From contig JAFUWW010000071.1 of the NCBI GenBank assembly GCA_017471085.1, positions 1 to 64,000 of the forward strand: 64,000 nt of DNA, given 5' to 3'. Position 1 is the first letter of the stretch, and every line of letters starts with the position of its first letter. Both the position numbers and the translations under genes were made by a program. This stretch comes from Bacteroidales bacterium (GTDB taxonomy: Bacteria; Bacteroidota; Bacteroidia; Bacteroidales; UBA932). A model generated the notes under the pieces. That model saw nothing but the letters and a program-made list of their open reading frames with translations. It did not search any database and was not told where the DNA came from. This document shows positions 8,025 through 17,075 of this stretch, in pieces.

Positions 8025-9425
8025 ATGTCAAGAAAACGGATAGACCTGCTGCTGGAGAACGTGACGATAGAAGCCGTGGCAGCCGAAGGAAAAGCGCTCG
8101 CGCATGTAGATGGAATGGTAGTTTTCGTAGACTTCGCCGTCCCCGGCGACGTGGTCGACATTCAGGTGTACAAGAAAAAGAAAAACTACATGGAAGGCTT
8201 CATCAAACGCCTGGTGAAACCCTCTGAGCACCGTCTGGAGCCATTCTGCGAGCATTTCGGCGTCTGCGGCGGGTGCCGGTGGCAGCCGCTGCCTTATTCC
8301 ATGCAGCTGGAAGCCAAGCGCCGGCAGGTGGAAGACCAACTGGTCAGGATCGGCCATCTGGAAGTGCCGGAAATCAGGCCGACACTCCCCTCCGAAAAAA
8401 CACAGTTCTACCGTAACAAGCTGGAATTCAGCGCTTCCAGCAAACGCTGGCTGCTCCGTGAAGAGAATCCGGACTCCGTCACGGACTGGGAAGGCCTGGG
8501 ATTCCATGTAGGCAAATTCTTCGACAAAGTCCTGGACATCCGCAAATGCTGGCTCCAGCGGGACCCTTCCAACGCTATCCGCCTGTTTATCAAGAAGTTC
8601 TGCCTGAAAAACGGGCTGGAATTCTACAACATCCGGGAAAACCACGGCTTTTTCCGCAACATGTTCGTCCGTACCACGGAAAACGGCGGCATCATGCTCA
8701 TCCTGTGCTTCGCCAAGGCCGATGAAGCCCCCAGAAAAGCCCTGCTGGACGCCGTAAGCGACGCTTTCCCGGAAATCACCAGCCTCTATTATGTGATCAA
8801 TGAGAAACTGAACGATTCCATCGGCGACCTCTCCCCTGTCCTTTACAAAGGAGAGGAGGCGGTGTACGAAGAGATGGAAGGCCTAAAATTCAAAATCGGC
8901 CCGAAATCCTTCTATCAGACCAATTCCCCGCAGGCATACAGGCTCTACAGCGTGGCCCGGGAATTTGCCGCCCTTACCGGTAAGGAAATTGTCTACGACC
9001 TGTACACCGGCACCGGGACCATCGCCCAGTTTATCAGCAAAAAAGCATCTGAAGTCATTGGTATCGAATATGTTCCGGAGGCCATCGCCGATGCTCGCAT
9101 CAACGCCGCGGCCAACGGAATCACCAATTGCACCTTCTTTGCCGGAGACATGAAAGACGTCCTGAACAGCTCGTTCATCGCAGAACACGGCAGGCCGGAC
9201 GTAATCATCCTGGACCCTCCACGCGCCGGCATCCACCCGGACGTGGCCAAAGTCATCCTGGAGGCGGAACCGGACCGGCTGGTGTACGTGAGCTGCAACC
9301 CCGCTTCCCAGGCCCGGGATCTGGCCATCCTGTGCCAGAAATATGTCATCACGGCCGTACAGCCTGTAGACATGTTCCCCCACACCATGCATGTGGAGAA
9401 CGTGGTGGCGTTACGGCATAAATAA
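8025..9425 (+). CDS. rlmD: 23S rRNA (uracil-5-)-methyltransferase, RlmD/RumA family
   Basis: A 466-residue SAM-dependent m5U methyltransferase. An N-terminal TRAM domain is followed by the 4Fe-4S ligands C75, C81, C84 and a later Cys in the motif IRKCW. The methyltransferase domain has YDLYTGTGTIAQF (SAM site), LDPPRAGIHPD, and the catalytic Cys in YVSCNPASQARDL. The Fe-S cluster and RNA-binding TRAM domain are characteristic of RumA/RlmD (U1939 of 23S rRNA in E. coli) and RlmC; the exact target uridine here is inferred. The start MSRKRIDLLL was chosen from the promoter position. Confidence 0.88.
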   Translation: MSRKRIDLLLENVTIEAVAAEGKALAHVDGMVVFVDFAVPGDVVDIQVYKKKKNYMEGFIKRLVKPSEHRLEPFCEHFGVCGGCRWQPLPYSMQLEAKRRQVEDQLVRIGHLEVPEIRPTLPSEKTQFYRNKLEFSASSKRWLLREENPDSVTDWEGLGFHVGKFFDKVLDIRKCWLQRDPSNAIRLFIKKFCLKNGLEFYNIRENHGFFRNMFVRTTENGGIMLILCFAKADEAPRKALLDAVSDAFPEITSLYYVINEKLNDSIGDLSPVLYKGEEAVYEEMEGLKFKIGPKSFYQTNSPQAYRLYSVAREFAALTGKEIVYDLYTGTGTIAQFISKKASEVIGIEYVPEAIADARINAAANGITNCTFFAGDMKDVLNSSFIAEHGRPDVIILDPPRAGIHPDVAKVILEAEPDRLVYVSCNPASQARDLAILCQKYVITAVQPVDMFPHTMHVENVVALRHK

Positions 9426-9428
9426 TAA

Positions 9429-11930
9429 TCAGCGGACTTCTATTTCCACTTCCAGCACTTCCGTGCGGCCATCCTCATACGCGAGGCGGGCTTCCACTGT
9501 ATGCCAGCCGGATGCAAGCACGACGGAAGAAGCCGTCACTTCCGCATCGTCAAAAAACCACTGGATGGAGGAAGGCTTGTTGGAAGGCGACTCCACCAGC
9601 CGCAGCGGGAAATGATCCCCCGCGGCATATCGTTCCTTGCCCACGTAGATGGAATGGACGCCGATATCGGCCAGGGAGGTGGGCACCTGCACCTCGCTTA
9701 CCGTGGCGGAAAGGGCCAGGTCGTATTTGCGCATAGGCTGCCAGTCAACGGGCGTATTGCTGTAGACGGCATAATAACTCTCCGTAGGTTCACTCGTGGA
9801 GGCGCGGCAGGAAAGCGGATGGTCGTAGTCCCCTCCCTTGACCGCATAACCGATATAAACCGGTTCGCCTGCCGGAATGCGGATGTCGAACTGCGAGATG
9901 TCCACAATGTTCCATCCGGCATAGACAGGATCCGGAACCGTATAATTCAGCACCCTTTCCCCGCCGATTTCCACCAGGACCACGACGGCATCGGCATGAT
10001 AGATGACCGGATAGAAGGTGACCGTGGTCAGGCGCTGGCCTTCGTAGGGGGCCAGTTCCTCCGCCGTAAAGCGGACGGCGCCCATCAGGCTGGTTCCGGT
10101 GGCCGAATAGGACATCAGCTGGGCGGAACGGTCGAATTTGGCGAGTTCCGTCACTTCCGCCTCCCCTTCCTTCAGGAGCATCACATTCAGGTTGTTTCCT
10201 TCCGGGGACAGCTCCAGCACAAGGGTCTTGGACACATACCCTTCCTTGGAGAATGCGACTTCCACGACAGGGTCTCCCGCATAATCGGCCAGATGGATGA
10301 AGAAAGCGCCGTCCGCGTCCGTGGTGGAAGTGACGCCGGCCGGAGAGACCGACACCCGGACCCCCTCCAGAGGATGTCCGGAAGTATCCGTCACCAGGCC
10401 GTTGATATTCTCTCCCACGTCGGAGCGCACCGTAAGGGTCACTTGTCCACCGGCATAACGGATGCCGCTGACCATCTTGGATGTAAGGATGCCTTCCCAG
10501 TCGATGGGCTGATAGGCCGATACGTTATTGGCCCCCGGGAAGATCATCTCACTCGGATAGCCTCCGAAATTGAGCGAGGCGGGGCTGGACGAAGGGATGA
10601 CGTAGAAACAGGGATGGTCGCCATAGGCATTGAGGATGTTTGTCGCGCGCCAGTGGTCCCAGAGCATGCAGGCCGTATAGTTTTCGAAGACCAGCCGTTC
10701 CGAACGGTCTACATGGTAGATGACGAGCCCTTCCGGCAACGGAGCGTCCCAGCCCGATGCATCCCGGCATTCCAGCAGGAAATACTCCCCTTCCACGGAA
10801 GTGGAGACCGTGTATGCCGCCCGGTTCCGGATGCTTTCCAGCGTCACTTCTCCGTCGGGAAGTTCCTGAAGATGAGACTCGTCCATCCAGTCCAGCATCA
10901 TCAGCTCATCCGCATTCATGTTCGGAGGCGTACGGGACTCGTTGTTGTACAGGCCGTAACTCATTACCGAGAAGTAATCCGGACCGGTAGCCAGGCCGTT
11001 CTGCTCTCCATCCGTGTCATAGAAATCCGGAAGGCCCAGGTAATGGGAAAACTCGTGCACCGTGGCGCCGATGTTGCACATTTTGGCGCCCGAGTTGGAC
11101 TGGAGTTCGGAAGTACAGAAATACGGGCCCAGCTTCACACCGTCGAAGGTGGCGTTCCGGGCCTTGGCGTCACTGGAAGCCTGGACATCCCACTGATGCG
11201 ACCAGATGGCGTTGGCAGGGCCGCCCTCGGCCTCGTCGTATCCTGCGTAATAATACAGGATCATATCTACCTGCCCGTCTCCGTCTTCGTCGTACTGCGA
11301 AAAGTCGATGGACTCATCCAGCAATGTGCATGCCTCATACAGGGCCAGTTCCGGACCCGGGAAACTGTCCCGGTCCGTTTCCGGGTCGTTCTTTCCGTAA
11401 CTGGCCATGCTCCTGGAAAGCTTTACGGGGCCGTAAACGTCAAAAACAGGATGATAGAGCCCTTGGGAATTGTCGTTGAAATAGTCCCAGACCGACCCGG
11501 TAGAACCGCTGATGTCGTACCCTTTCTGCCCCAGCATATTGGAGAAGGAAGTCTTCGGGGCGGCAATGGAGAAGGAACGGTCGGCGAATTCCACCAGGAT
11601 CACCAGTACCTTGTGCGTGCCGACGGTGCGGCCGTCCTGGTCCGTGTTGCGTTTTCCGGACAGACGCCGCTGCTGCCGTGCCCGGGCGGTGATGTTCCTG
11701 CGCACGGAGGAAAGAGAACGCGTGGAGAGCCGGTAGAAGCCGTCCGCGTCCAGATCCAGCAGCCGGCCTTCCCGGTCCGTGGCCCAGTGCCCCCACTCGT
11801 CTCCGTGGAGGAAGATTTCCAGCTGGGATCCGTCCGGCTGGGTGTAGACCCTGCCGCCTGGACGCGCCGGTCCAGCCAGCAGCGGAAGCGCCATCAGCCA
11901 GGCAGTCAATATGATGAGAATACGCTTCAT
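9429..11930 (-). CDS. Secreted M6-family (immune inhibitor A-like) metalloprotease
   Basis: An 833-residue exported protein: signal peptide (LPLLAGPA), pro-region, then an M6 peptidase domain with the zinc site HEFSHYLGLPD near residue 300 and the following MSYG Met-turn. A carboxypeptidase-regulatory-like beta-sandwich (NGLVTDTSGHPLEGVRVSV) lies near residue 520, and a C-terminal beta-rich region follows, ending in a PKD/Ig-like segment. An aspartate-rich DEDGDGQVD sequence in the catalytic domain probably binds Ca2+. It follows the BACON lipoprotein by six bases in the same operon, so the pair is likely coexpressed. Probable role: extracellular protein digestion. Confidence 0.85.
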   Translation of the reverse strand: MKRILIILTAWLMALPLLAGPARPGGRVYTQPDGSQLEIFLHGDEWGHWATDREGRLLDLDADGFYRLSTRSLSSVRRNITARARQQRRLSGKRNTDQDGRTVGTHKVLVILVEFADRSFSIAAPKTSFSNMLGQKGYDISGSTGSVWDYFNDNSQGLYHPVFDVYGPVKLSRSMASYGKNDPETDRDSFPGPELALYEACTLLDESIDFSQYDEDGDGQVDMILYYYAGYDEAEGGPANAIWSHQWDVQASSDAKARNATFDGVKLGPYFCTSELQSNSGAKMCNIGATVHEFSHYLGLPDFYDTDGEQNGLATGPDYFSVMSYGLYNNESRTPPNMNADELMMLDWMDESHLQELPDGEVTLESIRNRAAYTVSTSVEGEYFLLECRDASGWDAPLPEGLVIYHVDRSERLVFENYTACMLWDHWRATNILNAYGDHPCFYVIPSSSPASLNFGGYPSEMIFPGANNVSAYQPIDWEGILTSKMVSGIRYAGGQVTLTVRSDVGENINGLVTDTSGHPLEGVRVSVSPAGVTSTTDADGAFFIHLADYAGDPVVEVAFSKEGYVSKTLVLELSPEGNNLNVMLLKEGEAEVTELAKFDRSAQLMSYSATGTSLMGAVRFTAEELAPYEGQRLTTVTFYPVIYHADAVVVLVEIGGERVLNYTVPDPVYAGWNIVDISQFDIRIPAGEPVYIGYAVKGGDYDHPLSCRASTSEPTESYYAVYSNTPVDWQPMRKYDLALSATVSEVQVPTSLADIGVHSIYVGKERYAAGDHFPLRLVESPSNKPSSIQWFFDDAEVTASSVVLASGWHTVEARLAYEDGRTEVLEVEIEVR

Positions 11931-11936
11931 CCTCCC

Positions 11937-12644
11937 CTATTTCTTGATGACGAAATACTTTCCGCCGTCCCCCTTCAGCCAGACAAACGAATCTCTGATG
12001 CGAAGCACGGTGACTGTGAATTCCCGGTTTTCCAGGGTGCGGTCCTTTTCCACCACACGGTATCCCGCACTGACCTCCTTTCCTTCTTCCAGGGCCGACG
12101 GGACCGTCAGCGAGACCACGCGCACATCGGCCGGAAAGAGGAGGGAGAACTGGTGGGAGGTTCCGCCGGTGAGACGGCTCATCTGGACCTTCCCCCTTTC
12201 ATAGGCCACATCGCCGGATTCCAGGCCGTAAAATCCCGGCACGGATACCCTGAGGACAGGATCTTCCGGCTTCTGGGAAAGGGTGACTTCCCGGTTCAGG
12301 CTGCCGGAGGTGAAAAGCAGCACAGCCTCCCTTGCAGCATCCCCGGTGTTGGCAGAGGCCGACAAGATGACCTGCCAGGAACTGGAATTCAGTTTCTGCC
12401 TGTCCGATATCCGTATCCACGAAACGCTGCCCTTGAACTGGCAGGTCCATTCCTCGTTTTCGCTTACTACATACAAGGGAATGTCACCGCCTTCCGGGGA
12501 AACCGTAAAGGTCGAGTTTTCCGTAGATTTGTTCACGACAAACTGCGAATCGCTCTCCTTGGGTTTCCGGTTACAGGCTCCGGTAATGGCAAGCAGAATG
12601 GCCGCCGTTATCAGAAAAGGCAGAGTATGAGCAAAAGATTTCAC
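11937..12644 (-). CDS. BACON-domain lipoprotein
   Basis: A 235-residue lipoprotein with lipobox TGAC (Cys24). Two beta-sandwich segments follow: residues 35-120 have the BACON pattern (ending ...REVTLSQKP after a conserved SW-I-x-I strand) and a second Ig-like segment follows. BACON domains occur on surface proteins of Bacteroidetes and are thought to bind mucin, carbohydrate or protein. First gene of an operon with the M6 metalloprotease (6-base gap), so it may anchor the protease, its substrate or the cell surface; that link is inferred. Confidence 0.75.
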   Translation of the reverse strand: MKSFAHTLPFLITAAILLAITGACNRKPKESDSQFVVNKSTENSTFTVSPEGGDIPLYVVSENEEWTCQFKGSVSWIRISDRQKLNSSSWQVILSASANTGDAAREAVLLFTSGSLNREVTLSQKPEDPVLRVSVPGFYGLESGDVAYERGKVQMSRLTGGTSHQFSLLFPADVRVVSLTVPSALEEGKEVSAGYRVVEKDRTLENREFTVTVLRIRDSFVWLKGDGGKYFVIKK

Positions 12645-12672
12645 AGTTTTTTAATACGCTGATAACAACATA

Positions 12673-12680
12673 CAAATATA
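12673..12680 (-). promoter_or_regulatory. -7 promoter element (TATATTTG) of the BACON/M6 operon
   Basis: TAnnTTTG match 28 bases before the ATG at 12644. It is divergent from, and 21 bases away from, the -7 element of the exchanger operon. Confidence 0.6.
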
Positions 12681-12701
12681 GGCATTTTCACATAGAATTG
12701 C

Positions 12702-12709
12702 TATTTTTG
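12702..12709 (+). promoter_or_regulatory. -7 promoter element (TATTTTTG) of the exchanger/MscS operon
   Basis: TAnnTTTG match 21 bases before the ATG at 12731. Confidence 0.6.
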
Positions 12710-12730
12710 CATAGCAAAAGTTAATAGTGT

Positions 12731-13690
12731 ATGTGGATTTCGTGTATACTCCTTCTTGCCGGCCTTGCACTTGTGGTTTTCGGAGCCGACTATCTGGTGG
12801 AAGGAGCTTCCGGCATCGCCCGGCGCTTCGGCCTCAGTGAATTCGTCATCGGCCTTACCATCGTGGGCATGGGTACCTCCGCTCCCGAAATGGTGGTCAG
12901 TTTCATCGGCGCCGCACAGGGCAATGCCGACATCAGCATCGGCAATGTCGTAGGTTCCAACATATTCAACACGCTGCTCATCCTGGGCGTCACCGCCCTT
13001 ATCCTCCCGATCGGCATTACGAAGGCCAACCGGAAACGGGACATTCCCATGAACATCGCCATAACGGTCCTGCTGGCCGTCCTGGGACTGGAAGCCACCC
13101 TGTTCGGAATCGGCTCCAACGGCCTCACGCTGGTGGACGGCCTGATCCTGCTGCTCATTTTCGCCGCTTACATGTGGTTCAGTTTCCACCAGAAAGAACA
13201 GGACACCCCGGCTGAAAAAGAGCCGTCAAAGGAACGGAACCCCTGGCTTTCCCTTCTGATGATCGCCGGCGGCCTGGCCGGTCTCATCTTCGGCGGACAG
13301 CTCTTTGTGAACTCTGCGACAGACATTGCCAAGTTCCTGGGCGTCAGCGACAAATTCATCGCCATCACCATCCTGGCCGGCGGCACCTCCATGCCGGAAC
13401 TGGCCACCTGCGTTGCCGCGGCCGTCAAAAAGAAAGGGCAGCTGGCACTGGGCAATATCATCGGCTCGAATATCTTCAACATCCTGCTTATCCTAGGCGG
13501 ATCGGCCGTCATCCACCCGCTTTCGTTCGAGAGCCTGGCCTATGCAGACCTCGCCGCCCTGTTCGTCAGCGCAGCGGCCCTCCTCACCAGTTGCTTCATC
13601 GGCAAGAAGAACCAGATCGACCGCCTGGACGGAGTACTCTTCCTGCTGCTCTGGGTGGCCTACATGGCTTATCTGATCATCCAATTGTAA
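12731..13690 (+). CDS. Calcium/sodium antiporter (CaCA family, YrbG-like)
   Basis: A 319-residue inner-membrane protein with about ten transmembrane segments and the two inverted alpha repeats of the CaCA superfamily: GMGTSAPEMVVS followed by GNVVGSNIFN in the first half, and AGGTSMPELATC followed by GNIIGSNIFN in the second. The Glu/Asn residues in these repeats coordinate the cations. A short cytoplasmic loop rich in Glu/Lys (about residues 155-170) separates the halves. Cotranscribed with an MscS-type channel 10 bases downstream, suggesting a joint role in ion or osmotic homeostasis. Confidence 0.9.
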   Translation: MWISCILLLAGLALVVFGADYLVEGASGIARRFGLSEFVIGLTIVGMGTSAPEMVVSFIGAAQGNADISIGNVVGSNIFNTLLILGVTALILPIGITKANRKRDIPMNIAITVLLAVLGLEATLFGIGSNGLTLVDGLILLLIFAAYMWFSFHQKEQDTPAEKEPSKERNPWLSLLMIAGGLAGLIFGGQLFVNSATDIAKFLGVSDKFIAITILAGGTSMPELATCVAAAVKKKGQLALGNIIGSNIFNILLILGGSAVIHPLSFESLAYADLAALFVSAAALLTSCFIGKKNQIDRLDGVLFLLLWVAYMAYLIIQL

Positions 13691-13700
13691 TTCAAAGTCT

Positions 13701-14657
13701 ATGCTTCATATCCTTTTACAGACGACGACCGTTCCCCCTGAAATCATCGAAAAAGCCAGCAAGATTTCAGTGGATACGCTGGCCATCCGTTCCATCGAAC
13801 TCCTGGAGAACCTCAAGCAGGAGGGCGCCACGGAAAAAGTGGCTTCCAGCTTGCTGGACAGCGCCTTGACCTTCGGACTCAAGGTTCTCGCCGCGCTCAT
13901 CATCTATGCCCTCGGCGCCTGGATTATCTCCCTGGTCCGGAAGCTTCTGAAGAAGAGTTTCGCCCGGCGCAAGACCGAAGCCACCCTGGCCTCCTTCCTT
14001 TACAGCCTCATCACCATCAGCATGTGGGTGGTGCTGATTATCCTCACCGTGAGTGCGCTGGGCGTGAACACCACGTCCCTCGCTGCGCTCCTGGCGGCCG
14101 GCGGCATGGCCATCGGCATGGCCCTCAGCGGTACGGTGCAGAATTTTGCAGGAGGTCTTATGCTTCTTATTTTCAAGCCGTTCAAGGTTGGAGACTACAT
14201 CGAAGCTTTAGGTTTCGCCGGAACTGTTTCAGAAGTAAATATCGTCAGTACGAAACTCCGCACCATAGACAACAGGACCGTGATCCTGCCCAACGGTGCC
14301 CTATCGAACGGAAACATTTCCAACATCTCGGCCAACGCGCTGAGAAGGGTCGACCTGACGGTTTGCCTTTCCTATGGGACCGATGCCGCCAAGGCCAAAG
14401 AAGCCCTGCTGGAGATCGTCCGGTCAAACGCTTTGTTCCTGGATGCTTCCACTCCCGGCGCAGCCGATCCTTTCGTTGCCCTGAAACAGCTGGATTCCAG
14501 CAGCATCAACTTCATCGTCCGGGCCTGGGTAAAGGCGGAGAACTACTGGGAAGCCTATTTCTGGCTGAATGAGAATGTCTACACCCAGATGCCCAAAAAA
14601 TACGGGATCGGTTTCCCGTTCCCGCAGATGGATGTGCATATCAAGAAAGAAGACTAG
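13701..14657 (+). CDS. Small-conductance mechanosensitive channel, MscS family
   Basis: A 318-residue protein with an N-terminal helical region, three membrane segments (about residues 50-150) and the Gly/Ala-rich pore helix AALLAAGGMAIGMALSG, followed by the MscS beta-domain (KPFKVGDYIE) and C-terminal alpha/beta domain. Such channels open on membrane tension to release solutes under hypo-osmotic shock. The first 20 residues are not a typical signal peptide. Second gene of an operon with the CaCA antiporter. Its 3' end overlaps the convergent acyltransferase gene by four bases. Confidence 0.9.
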   Translation: MLHILLQTTTVPPEIIEKASKISVDTLAIRSIELLENLKQEGATEKVASSLLDSALTFGLKVLAALIIYALGAWIISLVRKLLKKSFARRKTEATLASFLYSLITISMWVVLIILTVSALGVNTTSLAALLAAGGMAIGMALSGTVQNFAGGLMLLIFKPFKVGDYIEALGFAGTVSEVNIVSTKLRTIDNRTVILPNGALSNGNISNISANALRRVDLTVCLSYGTDAAKAKEALLEIVRSNALFLDASTPGAADPFVALKQLDSSSINFIVRAWVKAENYWEAYFWLNENVYTQMPKKYGIGFPFPQMDVHIKKED

Positions 14658-15793
14658 ACCAGCGTGTCTTTGGCAACCACCGGGTTGCTGTAGATCCTGA
14701 GGAAAATATCCCGGAGGGCCTCCTGGTCCAGTTCCGGCTCCAGCGCTCCCAACTGGTGAGCGACATACCCTTGGAAGGCCTGTAGGTCTTCGGGGGTATA
14801 TTCGTCCGCAAACCGCGTGGTCCCGTTCACCAGGTCATAGGCCATGTAGTTGGTTTTCCATAGTTTATAGCCACTGATTACGCGACGGTCCACGGCATGG
14901 CGGATGCTTTGGTAGCGGTCGTTCTTGTCGCAGAGCGAAGCCTCCCGCAGTTCCGCTTCCGTAAGCGGCTCGCCGATGTTGATATGGACATTGCCCTTGG
15001 GCTGGCGGATGCCCTGCACGATGCTCTGGAGGTCTTCATACTCGCCCTTTACATATTTTTGCGTGCGGGAAATCAGCAGTTCACGGGCTTTCAGGTTGTC
15101 ACAGGGCTCGTATTCGTAGGAGATGCTGACCGGTACCAGATTCAGTTCCAGATAGTTCTGGACGAAGTCCTCCTTTCCGCTCATGTCCAGCATCTTGAGC
15201 AGACCCTGCTCCGTCGCGTCCATGCCGTCTTTGGTACGGCCCTGCCGCTGGGCGATCCAGATGGAGCTTTCCCCGGAGGTGATGGTTTCGCGGATATACT
15301 TGGAAAGGAGCTGGGACGAGTTATAAAGTTCACGGGCCGATATGCCGCGGATGACCTTGATCATGCGGTTGGAACGGATGAGCAGTTCCACCGTCTTTTG
15401 CTTGAGAAGGTTGTCCCCCACCGCAATCTGCGTCAGCGGCAGATGGTTCCTGTGGAGGATGATCTGCATGAAAGCCGGATCCAGGATGATATCCCGGTGA
15501 TTGGACATGAGCAGATATTTCCCTTCCATCCCGGCCAGCTTGGAGATACCCTCGTAGGAGAAATTATGGACGGTGGTTTCAATAACCCACTCGATGGCCT
15601 TTGACATGACGATATGCTGGAACTCATCCACCGAGTGGATGTTCTTGAGAATATCGCGCAGGAAAGTTTCCGGCTTGTCCGGAAAAATGTACTTGGAAAT
15701 CCACGGCACATTGGGATGGTTGGCCACCCTAGCCAGCGCTGCAGAGGCTTCCTCGTCATTAAAAGGGGCTATATCAACGAATTCCGGATCCAT
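14654..15793 (-). CDS. PlsC-like 1-acylglycerol-3-phosphate acyltransferase family protein
   Basis: A 379-residue acyltransferase with motif I NHRDIILD (catalytic His-x4-Asp, near residue 120), a WIAQRQGRTKDG motif in place of motif III (FPEGTRS), and a conserved VPVSISYEYEP strand. It is longer than bacterial PlsC and belongs to a Bacteroidetes-specific branch often annotated as glycerol acyltransferase. It acts at the cytoplasmic membrane surface; the exact acceptor is unknown. The start at 15793 (MDPEFVDIAP) was chosen because the promoter box at 15821-15828 lies downstream of the longer possible start at 15892, which would also run into queA. Confidence 0.8.
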   Translation of the reverse strand: MDPEFVDIAPFNDEEASAALARVANHPNVPWISKYIFPDKPETFLRDILKNIHSVDEFQHIVMSKAIEWVIETTVHNFSYEGISKLAGMEGKYLLMSNHRDIILDPAFMQIILHRNHLPLTQIAVGDNLLKQKTVELLIRSNRMIKVIRGISARELYNSSQLLSKYIRETITSGESSIWIAQRQGRTKDGMDATEQGLLKMLDMSGKEDFVQNYLELNLVPVSISYEYEPCDNLKARELLISRTQKYVKGEYEDLQSIVQGIRQPKGNVHINIGEPLTEAELREASLCDKNDRYQSIRHAVDRRVISGYKLWKTNYMAYDLVNGTTRFADEYTPEDLQAFQGYVAHQLGALEPELDQEALRDIFLRIYSNPVVAKDTLV

Positions 15794-15820
15794 AACAAAT
15801 TGTTGTGACAAAATCTGGTA

Positions 15821-15828
15821 CAAAAGTA
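15821..15828 (-). promoter_or_regulatory. -7 promoter element (TACTTTTG) of the PlsC-like gene
   Basis: TAnnTTTG match 27 bases before the ATG at 15793, in the 64-base gap after queA. Confidence 0.6.
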
Positions 15829-15857
15829 CGAAATAAAAACGATATCCCCAACCTTTC

Positions 15858-17075
15858 CTATCCGAGGTTTCTTTCCAGCAGGGAGCTGTCACCGTAACTC
15901 AGGAAGCGGAACCCATTCTCCAGCGCATAATCATAGATGGTACGCCAATCTCCGTCCACAAAGGCCGATACCAGCAGGATGAGCGTACTTTCCGGCTGAT
16001 GGAAATTGGTGACCAGGCGGGTGACCAGGCGGAACCGGAATCCCGGGACGATGATGATCCGGGTTCCCACGGTGAGCCTGTCCTGACCGGTGCGGTCGAG
16101 GTATGCTACGATGGCCTGCAAGGCTTCTTCCGTTGAGTAGGAGTACTCCCTGGTATAAGGCGCCCACTGGTCCACATCTTCCGGTTCCCCCTTTTCCAGG
16201 CAGCTGACGCCCACATAATACAGGGATTCAAGGGTCCGGACCGATGTGGTGCCCACCGCCACCACTTCCGGCCGGCCGTCTGCGGAAAGGCGCGCCAGCA
16301 GGCTCCTGCTCACGACAAATGGCTCCCTGTGCATCGGATGCTCGGAAACCAGCGAACTCTTTACGGGAAGGAAAGTGCCGGCTCCAACATGGAGGCAGAC
16401 CGTTTCCATGTCGATTCCCTTCTCCCGGATGCGCCCGAGCACGCTCTCCGTAAAATGGAGACCGGCCGTAGGTGCGGCCACAGACCCTCTGAATTTGGCA
16501 TAAAGCGTCTGATAGCGCTCTGCATCAACCGATTCGGATTCCCGGTTCAGATACGGAGGAATGGGAATCGTTCCGCAAAGTTCCAGCACCCGCGAAAAAG
16601 GAGAGCCGTCTTTCCAGGTGAAGCGGACCATCCCGGTCTGTCCGTCTCTTTCCAGCAGAGCGGCCCGCAGGTCCATCTGCCCGACAGCGGCATCGCCGGC
16701 CGGATTATAGAGACGGAGAATATCATCCTTCCACTTTTTTGCATTGCCGATTACGCATTTCCACACACACTCCTGCACAGCCGCGAACGCGGTATTGTAT
16801 TCGGGCGGAGCGACAGGCTCCAGACAGAAAATTTCAATATGGGCTCCGGTCTCCCGCTGAAAATGAAGACGCGCCGGTACAACTTTGGTATCATTGAAAA
16901 CCATGATGACGCCGGAAGGAAGCAGATCGGGCAGATCACGGAAGATATGTCCGGTTACGACCCCTTTTTTATAATGCAGGAGTTTGGAGGCGTCACGCTC
17001 CGGAAGCGGATATTTCGCAATCCTGGCATCGTCCAGGCCATAATTGTAATCCTCGATGTGAATTTCAGGTATCAT
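15858..17075 (-). CDS. queA: S-adenosylmethionine:tRNA ribosyltransferase-isomerase (QueA)
   Basis: A 405-residue enzyme that transfers the ribosyl moiety of SAM to preQ1 in tRNA, forming epoxyqueuosine. Family motifs are present: an N-terminal DYNYGLDDARIAKYPLPERDAS, the VFNDTKVVPARL strand, PTAGLHFTE, HVGAGTFLPVK and FHQPESTLILLVSAF near the C-terminus. It is some 50 residues longer than E. coli QueA, with an insert around residues 85-140, as in other Bacteroidales. The start is the first Met. No perfect -7 box is seen upstream; TAACTTCG at about 17095-17102 differs from the consensus at one position. Confidence 0.93.
   Translation of the reverse strand: MIPEIHIEDYNYGLDDARIAKYPLPERDASKLLHYKKGVVTGHIFRDLPDLLPSGVIMVFNDTKVVPARLHFQRETGAHIEIFCLEPVAPPEYNTAFAAVQECVWKCVIGNAKKWKDDILRLYNPAGDAAVGQMDLRAALLERDGQTGMVRFTWKDGSPFSRVLELCGTIPIPPYLNRESESVDAERYQTLYAKFRGSVAAPTAGLHFTESVLGRIREKGIDMETVCLHVGAGTFLPVKSSLVSEHPMHREPFVVSRSLLARLSADGRPEVVAVGTTSVRTLESLYYVGVSCLEKGEPEDVDQWAPYTREYSYSTEEALQAIVAYLDRTGQDRLTVGTRIIIVPGFRFRLVTRLVTNFHQPESTLILLVSAFVDGDWRTIYDYALENGFRFLSYGDSSLLERNLG

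Noticed and set aside
9501..12662. A 1053-codon open frame on the plus strand
   Set aside because: It lies antisense to the M6 protease and BACON genes, which have signal peptides, catalytic motifs and a promoter. Long antisense frames are expected in this GC-rich codon usage.
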